DNA of 51,108 nt. It comes from Oscillospiraceae bacterium. GTDB lineage: Bacteria > Bacillota > Clostridia > Oscillospirales > Ruminococcaceae. The DNA lies in the NCBI GenBank assembly GCA_018434245.1, contig JAHDPQ010000075.1:1-51108 (forward strand), given 5' to 3'. A program made the translations under genes and the position numbers. The notes under the pieces were generated by a model that saw only the letters and a list, made by a program, of their open reading frames with translations, ran no database searches and was not told the origin of the DNA. Positions 34,772-44,204 of this stretch are shown piece after piece. Numbering within the stretch: position 1 is the first letter of the stretch; each line of letters starts with the position of its first letter.

Positions 34772-35500
34772 ATGAATCAATACAACGACTATGGTCTGCG
34801 GGAACGCCAAGAGGAGCTTGCCTCCCGCAGTGGGCTATACCTTGCAAAAGTCATGGGTTGGATGTGTGTCGGCCTGTTTACCACGGTGGTCAGTGCCATG
34901 TTGTGTCAGGCCGTTCCTGGGCTTTGGAACTTTATTTTTGGCAGCGGCATCGGATTTTTTGGCGTTCTGATCACCCAGATCATTTTAGTGCTGGCACTGA
35001 GCGCTCGCATCCATCGCATGAGCCCGGCCACAGCTACCGTTATGTTCATGCTCTATTCCGCCGTCACCGGACTGACCATGAGCTCCCTGGTTGTGGCCTA
35101 TCGTCTGGACAGTCTCATCTTATCCTTTGGGGTTACGGCAGCTCTCTTTTTAGCCATGTCTTTGTACGGGCTTGTCACTCGCAAGGATCTTTCTAGATGG
35201 GGGAACCTGCTCTTGTTTGGATTGCTGGGCATTCTGGTAGCCGGTGTGATTAATATGTTTTTGGGCAATGCTATGGTGGACTTTATCATCGTAGTGGTGG
35301 GAATCCTGTTGTTTATTGGATTGACCGCATACGATACCCAAAAGATCAAGGCCATCTATCAGTCGGCTCTTGCCCAAGGGTACGATGATGAGGACGATAT
35401 GGTTCGCAAGCTTGCCATCTTTGGAGCTCTCACTCTTTATCTGGATTTTATCAACCTGTTCCTCAAGCTGCTTCGGCTTTTGGGTCGCCGCCGCGACTAA
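34772..35500 (+). CDS. Bax inhibitor-1 / YccA-family membrane protein
   Basis: Seven-helix membrane protein of 242 residues. Family features: an N-terminal cytoplasmic stretch, YDTQKIKAIYQS after the sixth helix, and the C-terminal ALTLYLDFINLFLKLLRLLG. Homologues are pH-sensitive Ca2+-leak channels or modulators of membrane proteases; the role here is unknown. GGGAGG lies 9 nt before the ATG. Confidence 0.9.
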   Translation: MNQYNDYGLRERQEELASRSGLYLAKVMGWMCVGLFTTVVSAMLCQAVPGLWNFIFGSGIGFFGVLITQIILVLALSARIHRMSPATATVMFMLYSAVTGLTMSSLVVAYRLDSLILSFGVTAALFLAMSLYGLVTRKDLSRWGNLLLFGLLGILVAGVINMFLGNAMVDFIIVVVGILLFIGLTAYDTQKIKAIYQSALAQGYDDEDDMVRKLAIFGALTLYLDFINLFLKLLRLLGRRRD

Positions 35501-35520
35501 TTCTAACATGCCAGGCTTTT

Positions 35521-35552
35521 CCCCTCGACATAAGCCGAGGGGATTGTTTTTT
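35521..35552 (+). terminator. Terminator after the Bax-inhibitor gene
   Basis: CCCCTCG (35521-35527) / CGAGGGG (35536-35542) followed by ATTGTTTTTTG. Confidence 0.85.
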
Positions 35553-35576
35553 GCAGGATCATGTTAGGAGAGAGTA

Positions 35577-35605
35577 TTGACAGGGGCGTTACAATCCGAT
35601 ATAAT
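35577..35605 (+). promoter_or_regulatory. Promoter for tRNA-Gly
   Basis: Consensus TTGACA (35577-35582), 17-nt spacer, TATAAT (35600-35605), ending 15 nt before the mature tRNA. Confidence 0.9.
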
Positions 35606-35620
35606 AAATAGCGTTCCTTT

Positions 35621-35694
<74 letters not shown>

Positions 35695-35716
35695 TAAAAA
35701 AGGCACGTCCTATTCT

Positions 35717-35844
35717 CCACGGTGTCATAGGGATATTTTCTAAACCGTGGTAAAGTGGGCGGTATGTATCGGCAGACAGTGGGTTTTCGCTGTCTGCCGT
35801 TTGTTGTTGGATTAAGAACCACCAGAGCTGGTGGTTCTTAATCC
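35717..35844. repeat. Inverted-repeat cluster downstream of tRNA-Gly
   Basis: Three inverted repeats in the 328-nt tRNA–tetR gap: CCACGGT/ACCGTGG (35717-35750), GGCAGACAG/CTGTCTGCC (35771-35798), and a perfect 17-bp stem with a 2-nt loop at 35809-35844 whose right arm reads CTGGTGGTTCTTAATCC. The last shares 17 nt with the element ending at 23409. No gene is seen in 35695-36022; short frames antisense to the tRNA are spurious. Confidence 0.5.
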
Positions 35845-36022
35845 ATGATGCCATCGTCATTTGCAAGTTTTCGCTCCGGCTTTTCTCAGCTGCGGGTATG
35901 AGTTTGATGAGCTTCTTTAACTTCCAGCCGGACCAGATGCGTCCGGGGTGAAGGGATCGCGGGATATCCCTCCTCAACATATGATTTACTTCCGTCACAG
36001 GATTAAGATGAGTTCAACAGGA

Positions 36023-36661
36023 TTAGACATTTTTATTTGTATGAAAGCATATTCCTTCCAAAAGCATCTGGATATGTTCTACTGCCTGTTCCTTCAAATT
36101 AAAATCAGGATAGCGGACGCACCACTCATAGCTGACACCACGGATCGCCATCACAAAATGTCGCGCCAGAATGTCGGTTGACAGGGTGCTCCGACATTCC
36201 CCGCGCTGAATACCGCGCTCCAAAATGTCATGAAACAGCGTATACAGCTCTCTGTCATAACCCTTGACCGGTTCGGTGTTCACGGTTCCTGCAAGCAGCA
36301 TCTGGTAGACCTTTTTCATATTTTCGTAGCCGATGGTATCAGCAAGCTCATCGGTTATTTTTTGTGTCAGTGCAAGGATTAGCTCTGAAGTGGGCATATC
36401 AGAGGACAAAGTCGCCAAAAAAGCTTTGTAATCCGTGTCGGCCCGGGCAGCATAATCTGCAATCAAAATGGCGATCAATGCGTCCTTGGACTCGAAGTGC
36501 ACATAAAAGGCTCCCTTGGTGATGCCGGCTTCATCAGTGATATTCTCGACGCTCACATCAGAAAAGTTGTGCTGCGAAAATAGCTTTTCCGCAATTTCAT
36601 ACAGTTTTTTTTTGGTTTCGGCACCTTGCATCTTTCTTTTGTCAGGCTTTTTCCCTCTCAT
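36023..36661 (-). CDS. TetR/AcrR-family repressor
   Basis: 212 residues with the typical N-terminal HTH (LYEIAEKLFSQHNFSDVSVENITDEAGITKGAFYVHFESKDAL is too long to be another class; key part ITKGAFYVHF) and a ligand-binding helical C-terminus. GAGGAGAGG precedes the ATG. It is divergent from the giant surface-protein gene with only 184 nt between the two starts and a dyad in the middle, so control of itself and of the surface protein is the natural expectation. Ligand unknown. Confidence 0.9.
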   Translation of the reverse strand: MRGKKPDKRKMQGAETKKKLYEIAEKLFSQHNFSDVSVENITDEAGITKGAFYVHFESKDALIAILIADYAARADTDYKAFLATLSSDMPTSELILALTQKITDELADTIGYENMKKVYQMLLAGTVNTEPVKGYDRELYTLFHDILERGIQRGECRSTLSTDILARHFVMAIRGVSYEWCVRYPDFNLKEQAVEHIQMLLEGICFHTNKNV

Positions 36662-36716
36662 ATTTCCTCTCCTCTATTGAACCCTTTGAAAAAATAAAGT
36701 ATAATATTTCAAGTAA

Positions 36717-36732
36717 GGTAACCGCGTTTACC
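36717..36732. promoter_or_regulatory. Candidate TetR operator
   Basis: Near-perfect 16-bp dyad GGTAACCGCGTTTACC between the divergent genes. A rightward -10-like TATAAC lies at 36756-36761 with a poor -35, and a leftward -10-like TATACT/TATTAT lies near 36700, so the dyad could cover both. Confidence 0.6.
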
Positions 36733-36845
36733 AAATTGGGTTACAATGTTTTTAGTATAACATCCATCAGTCTAAAATTCAAGTGATGGGGCCGAGCCGC
36801 GATTCTTTGAATTTGTCTGACGTGGATATGAATGGAGGGAATGGT

Positions 36846-39800
36846 ATGAGCAACCACAAAGCAAAGCAAAGGCTCATGGCTATAATGCTATCCACCATTA
36901 TGGTTGTGGGTATGATGCCTGTCTCAGCGTCGGCTCAAGCAAGCATACTCCCCACCGGTGCAAGCGGCGAGATCATCGCTTTCGGGGCCTTGAGTACAGA
37001 TATTGTGGTACAGGGCGTACCGCTTGGCACACGGCAGACTGATTTGAAACTGCCCGATACCCTAACGGCAACGATACAGCTTGCGACTTCGGAGGAAGCG
37101 CCTATTCTGGATTCTGGGGAAGTTGATTCGAAGCCAGATAGCGCCGAAACAGTAAGTGGGTCAGCAGTTATTATTGATGAGACGGATGGTACAGAAAACG
37201 ACGGAAGCAAAGGAGATGAAATCGCCACCCCCTCCGAAGTAGAGCCCACTGGGGATGATGGAAACAGTCCTGAGGCAGTCACAGTTCCGCTGCCCGTTAC
37301 ATGGACTTCATCGCCGGGATACGATAGCGAAGCAGCGGGTACATATCTTTTTACATCCAAGCTTCCGAAGGGCGTTGCCCTTGCAAGCGGTGTGGAAGCA
37401 CCGACAATCTCCGTGACGGTGGGCGCATGCGCCATCATAGGTAGGATAACGGCCTTTGACGCGCTATCCGACGATATCCGCTGGCAGAATACCACAGAAC
37501 CGGTATTCCCCGAAAAGGTGAGCGCCACAGTGGATGGCAAAGCCATCCAGATTCCTGTATCATGGCAGACCGAGCAGGACTATGACGAGAAAGCCCCTGC
37601 AAAGGGACTATATGTGTTTTACGTCGTGCCGGGCGAGGGCTACACCTTTGCAGGCAGCATGGAAGCGCCCCGTATCACGGTGTATGTCCCTGAAGCGGCA
37701 AGCCGTTTTGCGCCTCTCCGCATGGGCGGCGGCGGTACAGGCGCAAGTCCACTGGAAATCACCACGGTAGCGCAGCTTGCGGAAATCTCTGCTTTGGTCA
37801 ACGACGGGCGACTGGAGAGCTTCCTGTTTAACGATAACACAGCCACCGTCTCTCTGGAGCTGCAAAACGACCTCGACCTCTCTGGCTATGGCGTGAATTA
37901 TAATGAGGGCAAGGGCTGGGTTCCCATTGGGCATGACGGCGACAACACCTTCAAAGGAAATTTCAACGGTAACGCCAACATAATCACAGGCTTGTATATT
38001 AACCACACGGGGTATGAGAACACCGGGCTGTTCGGCTGGGTTAGCGGTGGCACCATACAAAACCTTGGCCTTGTGGATGTGGATATCACCGGCAATGAGT
38101 ATGTCGGCGGCGTGGCGGGATATGTTCACAGCGGCACAGTGCAAAGCTGCTACAGCACCGGCAGCATTAGCGGCAACATCCGGGTGGGTGGCGTGGTGGG
38201 ATGGGTTTCCGGCACAGTACAAAATTGTTATGCAACAGGCAGCGTGAGCGGCAATGAGTATGTCGGCGGCGTGGCGGGATATGCTTACAACGGTACCGTG
38301 AAAAACTGTGCTGCGCTGAACCCCTCAATTTCCGGCAGCACTAATGTTGGCCGGGTAGTGGGGGAGCAAGACAACGGCACACTCACAGACAACTACGCCT
38401 TTAGCGGCATGACTGTAAACGGCGGCACTGTGAGCGACGGTACAGCCACAAACAAAAATGGCGCGGGAAAAACCGCCGCTGACCTGCAAACAAGTGGTGG
38501 CTTCCCGACTGCATTTACCACTACACCGTGGACATACAAAGAAGGTAAGCTTCCCGGCTTCGATGAGGCGATTGCTATGCCCGCACATATCATAGACATT
38601 AGCGGCGAATATTTCAACGGCGAGGGCACAAGCGAAAATCCCTACCAAATCAGCACCGCCGCCCAGCTTGCCAAGCTGTCGGAGCTGGTGAAAAGTGAGG
38701 ATGATGATACCCGCAACGCATATAACACTAAACATTATAAACTCACAGCCGATATCGACCTTTCCGTCTATAACGCCGACAATATCGGTTTCAACGGCGG
38801 CAAAGGCTGGATACCTATCGGCGGGTATTTTCCGACGACCTTACGTGCGTTTAGCGGAATTTTTGATGGCAGCGGATATAATATCAAGGGATTGTATCTC
38901 AATGACGATAATTATTATTGTGGTGGCCTGTTTGGCGTTATCAGCTATGGGACTGTAAAAAACCTGGGAGTAGTGGATGCCTATATCCGAGCCGGCTATA
39001 ATGTCGGCGGTATATCCGCTATGATGATCGGCACCGTAGAAAATTGCTTTATTACAGGTGAAATCAGGGGGAAAAACTCTGTTGGCGGAATGATAGGTGA
39101 TTTTAACAGCCCTTCTTCTTCGGTAATAAATTGCTATTCCGCAGCGGCAGTGACAGGTGTAAATGAAGTAGGCGGTATCGTCGGTCGCTCTAATATGGGC
39201 TGCGTTGTCAACTCTTATGTGATCGGTGCGGTCACCGGTGCAAGTATGGTCGGTGGCGTGGTGGGCGATTTTTATGGTGTATCTGGCAGCAAGGTGCAAA
39301 ATTGCGTTGCCCTCAACCCATCCATCAGCGGCGGTAGTAAAGTATCCCGTGTGGTTGGATCACACGGAGGAACTGTGATTTTCTCTGGCAACCATGCCTA
39401 TTCTGGCATGACAGTGACGGTGGGCGGCGTAGTGCAAACCATCACCGACGGTACAGCCAATAACATAAATGGCTTAGCCAAAACAGCCGATGAACTGCAA
39501 GTGAACAGCGGCTTTCCCAATGGCTTTGCTGCCGCTCCGTGGACATATACAGAAAAGATGCTCCCCGGCTTGGGAGGCAAGGCGGTGGATATGCCTTTGC
39601 ACCTGCTTCCCACAGGCACAAGTCCCTTCGGCGGCGGAGACGGCACAAATGAAGCACAGGCCTATGAAATCTCCACCGCTTCCCAGCTTGCCAAGTTGGC
39701 GGAGCTGGTCAGCAGTGATGATGCAGCCACTCGTAACGCATACAAGAGCAAGTACTATAAGCTGACGGACGATATTGACCTCTCGGCCTATGGCAAAAAC

Positions 39801-42800
39801 TATGATGGTGGAAAAGGCTGGGTACCCATTGGGCGGGTAATAGGCAACCAAAGTCGGTGGTTCAATGGCAAATTTGATGGAAGCGGCAAGGTAATCACAG
39901 GGCTTTTTCTCAACCGCCCAGACGAGGACAGTTCTGGTCTGTTCGGATATACATACGAAGCCGATGTGAAAAACATTGCCGTTGTGGGGGCGAATATTAA
40001 CGGAAACGGCAAGGTTGGAGGAATTGCAGGGATGGCTTCCTACGGCACTGTTCGGGGTTGCTATGTAAGCGGAACCATCAGCGGAGAGAGGTTCGTTGGC
40101 GGCATTGTAGGGGCACACGCTGCCAACAATCCGATATTGAAAGACTGCCGTAGCGATGCTTCCGTAAGCGGTAAGAACGACACCATTGGCGGTATTGTTG
40201 CTTGGACCGTTGGCACGGTGGAAAATTGCTATGCAACCGGTTTGGTCAGCGGTGTTACCAAGGTTGGCGGCATTGCAGGAGATGTCGCATATAACGGAAA
40301 AGTGCGCAACTGTGCTGCCTTGAATCCTACTATTATAGCCTCAGGCGCAAGTACAGGGCGTGTGGTGGGCAGTAATGTAGGTACCCTCACCAACAACTAT
40401 GCCTTTTCCAGCATGAAGGTGAACGGCAATATCGTCACAGGCGGCAGTGCCAACAACAGTAACGGCACAGATTTGAGCATCACCCGGGCGAATGCCGCCA
40501 GCTTCTGGACGACAGAGGGCAACTGGAATACTTCCGCATGGGATACCTCCGTTTGGACAATCACCGATCATAAGCTGCCCATCCTCACTGTATTCCCTGT
40601 GGGCACCCAGTCCGGTGATGGCGGTGTGTACCTGACCGAGCGGGATATTGCAAACGCCATTGTTGGCTCGATTGACAACCCTACTTATAACGGCAGCCAG
40701 CAGATTCCAACCCTGACCGTCACCTTTGATGGCGCTACCTTGGTTGAAGATGCCGATTACACCATCACCATTACCAGCACGGACGGCACAGGTACCAGTG
40801 CAGGCATCAAAGCCGGCGAAGTAACAATAACGATGACAGGAAAGGGCAACTTCAAGGGCATTAAAACCGGCGTGACCTATACCATTCAGCCAAAAACATT
40901 GATAGCGGATATGCTCACGGTTACAGGGGGTCCGTTCACCTATACCGGTACGCCACACACGCCTGATGTTACCGTAACGGACGCCACGACGCTGACATCG
41001 GGTATGGACTATGATGATATAAGCTACACCGATAATACCTGCGCGGGAGAAGCGAGGATAAGCGTCACCGGCAAGGGCAATTATACCGGCACAGCCACCA
41101 AAAGCTTCACCATCAACAAGGCAGCGGCGCCAACAATTACATGGCCAATAGCTACCGGTATTACTTACGGGTCGACGCTGTCAGCATCGGCATTGGTAGG
41201 CGGCTCCACTGAATACGGCAGCTTTGCGTGGAGCACACCGGAAACCATACCAACTGTAACAAACAGCGGCTATGAAGTCCTCTTTACGCCAAGTATGGCT
41301 ACGGTGAATAACTATGAAAGTATTTCGCCAATCACAGAAACAGTGCAGATTACGGTAACGCCCAAGAGCATTTTGGGACTTACCGTTGATGTGATTAACC
41401 CCGTAATCTATACCGGCGTAGCGCAAACACCTACCGTTACCGTTAAGGACGGCGTTACAACGCTGACATCGGGCGCGGACTATGATGTAACCTACTCCGA
41501 TAATACCAGCGCGGGAACGGCCACGATTGTTATCGAAGGCAAGGGCAATTATACCGGCAGTCAAAGCGCTAATTTTACCATTGCAAAACGTCCTGTAACG
41601 GTCAAGGCTGATGACAAGAGCATGACCAGAGGCGGCATACTGCCCACCTTCACCTATACCGTGGATGGCCAGCTTTCCGGAGAGACTGCACTGGCGGGGG
41701 GGCCCGCCCTTACCTGTGCGGCTGACGGGAAAACAGCAGGCAGTTATCCCATTACCATAGATTTGGCAGGAGTAAGCTATACCGCAAACTACGAGGCTGC
41801 AAACCCGGCTCTTGTCAACGGAACGCTGACGGTAAATCCTCCGTCCTCAGGCAGCGATACGACAACCACAGGCCCGGAAAAGCAGCCCGATCAGCCTGTT
41901 ACAGCAGAAATATCAGTGACTGCGTCGGCAGGACAGGTTGGTACAACCAGCGCCTATCTTTCGGGTAAGACCGTCACCAGCGCCATCGTCAAGGCACAAA
42001 AGGAAGCAAAAAAGCGGGGGAAAACAGCAAACGGAATCGGTATTGCCCTCAACGTGAACCTGCCGCAAAGTGCAAGCTCACTGAGCCTTCCCCTTTCGCA
42101 AAACGTCCTGCAAAGCCTTGTGAATTCGGGCGTAACGAGGCTTACAATCAACAGCGGCATCGCTTCCCTCGGTCTGGATTTGGAAGCCTTAAAGGAAATT
42201 CAAAAACAGGGTGCGGGGAGCTTGACGATTACTATAAAACCAGTACAGAACCTATCCAGCGGAGCAAAAGCGATGATTGGCACAAGGCCGGTATACGATG
42301 TGACCATCAGTTACATTAAGGACGGTAAAACGGTAAACATTACCTCGCTGGGCAAAGGTGGCGCTACCCTCTCCTTCCCGTACACACCGGGCAGCAATGA
42401 GGCGGTGGGTTATCTGTTCGGCGTCTATGTGGACGGCAAGGGTAATGCAACCCGCATCCGTGACTCCTCCTACGACGCAAACAGCGGAAGTATCATCCTG
42501 TGCAGTAATCACTTCTCGGTCTACGGCGTGGGGTATCAGCCCCCCTCTGAGAAGTACACCGACACCGACACTCATTGGGCCAAGGAAAGCATCGACTACG
42601 CGGTCGGGCGCGGACTGTTCAGCGGAATAACCGATACTACCTTCTCTCCTAACATGACAATGGACCGTGGGATGCTGGTCACAGTTCTCGGCAGGCTGTC
42701 CGGCGCGGACGCGAGCGCCTACAAGACCAGCAGCTTCACCGATGTAGTGGTGGGTAAATACTACCTGCCCTATATCGAATGGGCATACAAGAAGGGCATC

Positions 42801-43484
42801 GTCAGCGGCATCGGGAACGGTAAGTTTGCGCCTGACAGGGCCATCACCCGCGAAGAAATCGCAGTGATTTTTGTAAATTACGCAAAATCAACCGGCTACA
42901 AACTACCTGTCACCCGTGAGGCAGGTGTATATAGGGATGCTGACCGCATCGGTAGCTATTATCAGACGGCTGTCACAGCCATACAGCAGGCAGGTATTAT
43001 GATGGGCGGCACGGGTAACAAGTTCAACCCGAAAGCCGCTGCTACCCGCGCCGAGGTTGCGGCTATGCTCCACCGCTATGTTAAACTGACCATTGAGCCT
43101 GACACGGCACAAGGCTGGGCACGGGGTGATGCCGGCCAGTGGTTCTACTACAAGGACGGCAAGGCCCTCACGGGAGAGCAGACCATCAATGGCGTAAAGT
43201 ATTATTTCCAGAACATCGGGACACTCCAGACGGGCTGGGTGAAGGTTGGCGACAACTGGCGGTTTTACTCAGGTAACAAGATGCTCATCGGCTGGTGGAA
43301 CATCGGCAGCGATGCTACAAAAAAGACCTATTACTTTGACACCAGCGGCAACATGATTTCCGGAAAGTGGCTCCAGATTGATAGCAAGTGGTACTACTTC
43401 TATGCCGATGGCTCTCTCGCCAAAAACTCCAAGGTAGACAGCTATGAAATTGATGAAAATGGTGTAACAAAAAACAAATGGTAA
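36846..43484 (+). CDS. Giant cell-surface protein: GLUG beta-helix blocks, Ig/MBG-like domains, SLH x3 and cell-wall-binding repeats
   Basis: 2212 residues, exported. The signal peptide ends around VSASAQA. Next come two Ig-like units (each with a PVTWTSSPGYD/PVSWQTEQDYD-type strand; to about residue 290), then three related blocks at about 295-575, 585-925 and 929-1255. Each block opens with a ...ISTAAQLAKLSELV/DIDLS/GGKGWIPIG module and continues with GLUG repeats (VGGVAGYVHSGTVQSCYSTG) predicted to form a right-handed beta-helix. About 1265-1670 holds MBG/Ig-like domains (YTGTPHTPDVTV, GKGNYTG repeated). Three SLH domains lie at about 1903-2082, then aromatic GW/choline-binding-type repeats (WFYYKDGKALTG, YYFDTSGNM) to the end. 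The start ATG 36846 has GGAGGG at 6 nt. Likely an adhesin or S-layer-associated protein; binding target unknown. Confidence 0.9.
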   Translation: MSNHKAKQRLMAIMLSTIMVVGMMPVSASAQASILPTGASGEIIAFGALSTDIVVQGVPLGTRQTDLKLPDTLTATIQLATSEEAPILDSGEVDSKPDSAETVSGSAVIIDETDGTENDGSKGDEIATPSEVEPTGDDGNSPEAVTVPLPVTWTSSPGYDSEAAGTYLFTSKLPKGVALASGVEAPTISVTVGACAIIGRITAFDALSDDIRWQNTTEPVFPEKVSATVDGKAIQIPVSWQTEQDYDEKAPAKGLYVFYVVPGEGYTFAGSMEAPRITVYVPEAASRFAPLRMGGGGTGASPLEITTVAQLAEISALVNDGRLESFLFNDNTATVSLELQNDLDLSGYGVNYNEGKGWVPIGHDGDNTFKGNFNGNANIITGLYINHTGYENTGLFGWVSGGTIQNLGLVDVDITGNEYVGGVAGYVHSGTVQSCYSTGSISGNIRVGGVVGWVSGTVQNCYATGSVSGNEYVGGVAGYAYNGTVKNCAALNPSISGSTNVGRVVGEQDNGTLTDNYAFSGMTVNGGTVSDGTATNKNGAGKTAADLQTSGGFPTAFTTTPWTYKEGKLPGFDEAIAMPAHIIDISGEYFNGEGTSENPYQISTAAQLAKLSELVKSEDDDTRNAYNTKHYKLTADIDLSVYNADNIGFNGGKGWIPIGGYFPTTLRAFSGIFDGSGYNIKGLYLNDDNYYCGGLFGVISYGTVKNLGVVDAYIRAGYNVGGISAMMIGTVENCFITGEIRGKNSVGGMIGDFNSPSSSVINCYSAAAVTGVNEVGGIVGRSNMGCVVNSYVIGAVTGASMVGGVVGDFYGVSGSKVQNCVALNPSISGGSKVSRVVGSHGGTVIFSGNHAYSGMTVTVGGVVQTITDGTANNINGLAKTADELQVNSGFPNGFAAAPWTYTEKMLPGLGGKAVDMPLHLLPTGTSPFGGGDGTNEAQAYEISTASQLAKLAELVSSDDAATRNAYKSKYYKLTDDIDLSAYGKNYDGGKGWVPIGRVIGNQSRWFNGKFDGSGKVITGLFLNRPDEDSSGLFGYTYEADVKNIAVVGANINGNGKVGGIAGMASYGTVRGCYVSGTISGERFVGGIVGAHAANNPILKDCRSDASVSGKNDTIGGIVAWTVGTVENCYATGLVSGVTKVGGIAGDVAYNGKVRNCAALNPTIIASGASTGRVVGSNVGTLTNNYAFSSMKVNGNIVTGGSANNSNGTDLSITRANAASFWTTEGNWNTSAWDTSVWTITDHKLPILTVFPVGTQSGDGGVYLTERDIANAIVGSIDNPTYNGSQQIPTLTVTFDGATLVEDADYTITITSTDGTGTSAGIKAGEVTITMTGKGNFKGIKTGVTYTIQPKTLIADMLTVTGGPFTYTGTPHTPDVTVTDATTLTSGMDYDDISYTDNTCAGEARISVTGKGNYTGTATKSFTINKAAAPTITWPIATGITYGSTLSASALVGGSTEYGSFAWSTPETIPTVTNSGYEVLFTPSMATVNNYESISPITETVQITVTPKSILGLTVDVINPVIYTGVAQTPTVTVKDGVTTLTSGADYDVTYSDNTSAGTATIVIEGKGNYTGSQSANFTIAKRPVTVKADDKSMTRGGILPTFTYTVDGQLSGETALAGGPALTCAADGKTAGSYPITIDLAGVSYTANYEAANPALVNGTLTVNPPSSGSDTTTTGPEKQPDQPVTAEISVTASAGQVGTTSAYLSGKTVTSAIVKAQKEAKKRGKTANGIGIALNVNLPQSASSLSLPLSQNVLQSLVNSGVTRLTINSGIASLGLDLEALKEIQKQGAGSLTITIKPVQNLSSGAKAMIGTRPVYDVTISYIKDGKTVNITSLGKGGATLSFPYTPGSNEAVGYLFGVYVDGKGNATRIRDSSYDANSGSIILCSNHFSVYGVGYQPPSEKYTDTDTHWAKESIDYAVGRGLFSGITDTTFSPNMTMDRGMLVTVLGRLSGADASAYKTSSFTDVVVGKYYLPYIEWAYKKGIVSGIGNGKFAPDRAITREEIAVIFVNYAKSTGYKLPVTREAGVYRDADRIGSYYQTAVTAIQQAGIMMGGTGNKFNPKAAATRAEVAAMLHRYVKLTIEPDTAQGWARGDAGQWFYYKDGKALTGEQTINGVKYYFQNIGTLQTGWVKVGDNWRFYSGNKMLIGWWNIGSDATKKTYYFDTSGNMISGKWLQIDSKWYYFYADGSLAKNSKVDSYEIDENGVTKNKW

Positions 43485-43487
43485 CCA

Positions 43488-43533
43488 GAAAATAAGCAGC
43501 GGGGGCCATTACTGGCTTCCGCTGCTTATTTTC
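43488..43533 (+). terminator. Terminator of the surface-protein gene
   Basis: Perfect 15-bp stem GAAAATAAGCAGCGG (43488-43502) / CCGCTGCTTATTTTC (43519-43533). Confidence 0.85.
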
Positions 43534-43641
43534 CATATTCAGTTTGCTTTTCTTAAATTGTCCCTCTGAAACCGTGGACATTGGACGCACCTTTTTTATT
43601 CTTTGGGCAATCATTCCGGGTATTCTTTGGGTTTGCCCCTC

Positions 43642-44049
43642 CTAGACGCAATCTGACGGGATTTGGCTAACCGCCAACCGGATCATCTCTCCAAAGGGCA
43701 TATCCTGAACACCGGCGATACAGGTGTTGCATCGGCTCATGGGAAGGAGAATCTTTCGCGCCTTGCTCTGCCCTACGGCAACCGCCATTTGAGGAGAAAT
43801 CTCTCCGTGGAGAGAATCTGCCACTACAATCCCAATGGGACCTATGATATAGTCCGCGTCCCTTGCATTGACGATGACGGCATTTTCTCCCGTTGCTCCT
43901 GCATCGGCTTTGCCGCTCATCATAGTAACGGTTGCAGCGCTGTTAGTTCCCACCGCAATAATCTCGGCCTTTACCCCGGCTGCTTTTAAACCTTCGATGA
44001 TGGCCAGACCCATCCGCCCGCCCTGCCCGTCAATCACCACTATTTTCAA
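43642..44049 (-). CDS. DUF3842 family protein
   Basis: 135-residue protein opening VVIDGQGGRMGLAIIEGL, like a Rossmann-type nucleotide-binding start, with conserved VGTNSAATVTMMSGKADAGATGENAV, GPIGIVVADSLHGEISP and a Cys pair in SRCNTCIAGV. These are the features of DUF3842, a family of unknown function found in Clostridia. Start is TTG with GGGAGGG at 6 nt. It is divergent from the fmdE operon; its conserved Cys and small size suggest a metal or cofactor role, but that is inference. Confidence 0.75.
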   Translation of the reverse strand: MKIVVIDGQGGRMGLAIIEGLKAAGVKAEIIAVGTNSAATVTMMSGKADAGATGENAVIVNARDADYIIGPIGIVVADSLHGEISPQMAVAVGQSKARKILLPMSRCNTCIAGVQDMPFGEMIRLAVSQIPSDCV

Positions 44050-44079
44050 CGAAAACCCTCCCCAAATGTGAATGTACTT

Positions 44080-44108
44080 ATTTTACCTTAACCTATTCAA
44101 AAAAACAA
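44080..44108 (-). promoter_or_regulatory. Promoter for the DUF3842 gene
   Basis: On the minus strand TTGTTT (44103-44108), 17-nt spacer, TAAAAT (44080-44085). Confidence 0.55.
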
Positions 44109-44169
44109 TCGTCAGAGTGACACCCCCGCCGAAACTTCCCGACCAACCGGTACCGGGTACTACTTTTGA

Positions 44170-44198
44170 TTGACAATACCTTTGAAACCCGCTATAAT
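44170..44198 (+). promoter_or_regulatory. Promoter for the fmdE operon
   Basis: Consensus TTGACA (44170-44175), 17-nt spacer, TATAAT (44193-44198). The predicted start is about 170 nt before the first gene, leaving a structured leader. Confidence 0.85.
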
Positions 44199-44204
44199 AG
44201 CAAA

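Noticed and set aside
37730..40600. Regularly repeated DNA that might suggest a CRISPR-like array
   Set aside because: The repeats are in-frame, diverged at third positions and encode GLUG protein repeats; there are no unique spacers or identical short repeats.
36935..41564. Leftward frames of 100-215 codons within the surface-protein gene
   Set aside because: Antisense to a repeat-rich gene; their similarity to each other only mirrors the GLUG repeats on the other strand.
41900..42540. Possible separate gene between the MBG-like domains and SLH domains
   Set aside because: The frame is continuous with both sides and has no internal start signal; it is a middle region of the surface protein of unknown fold.
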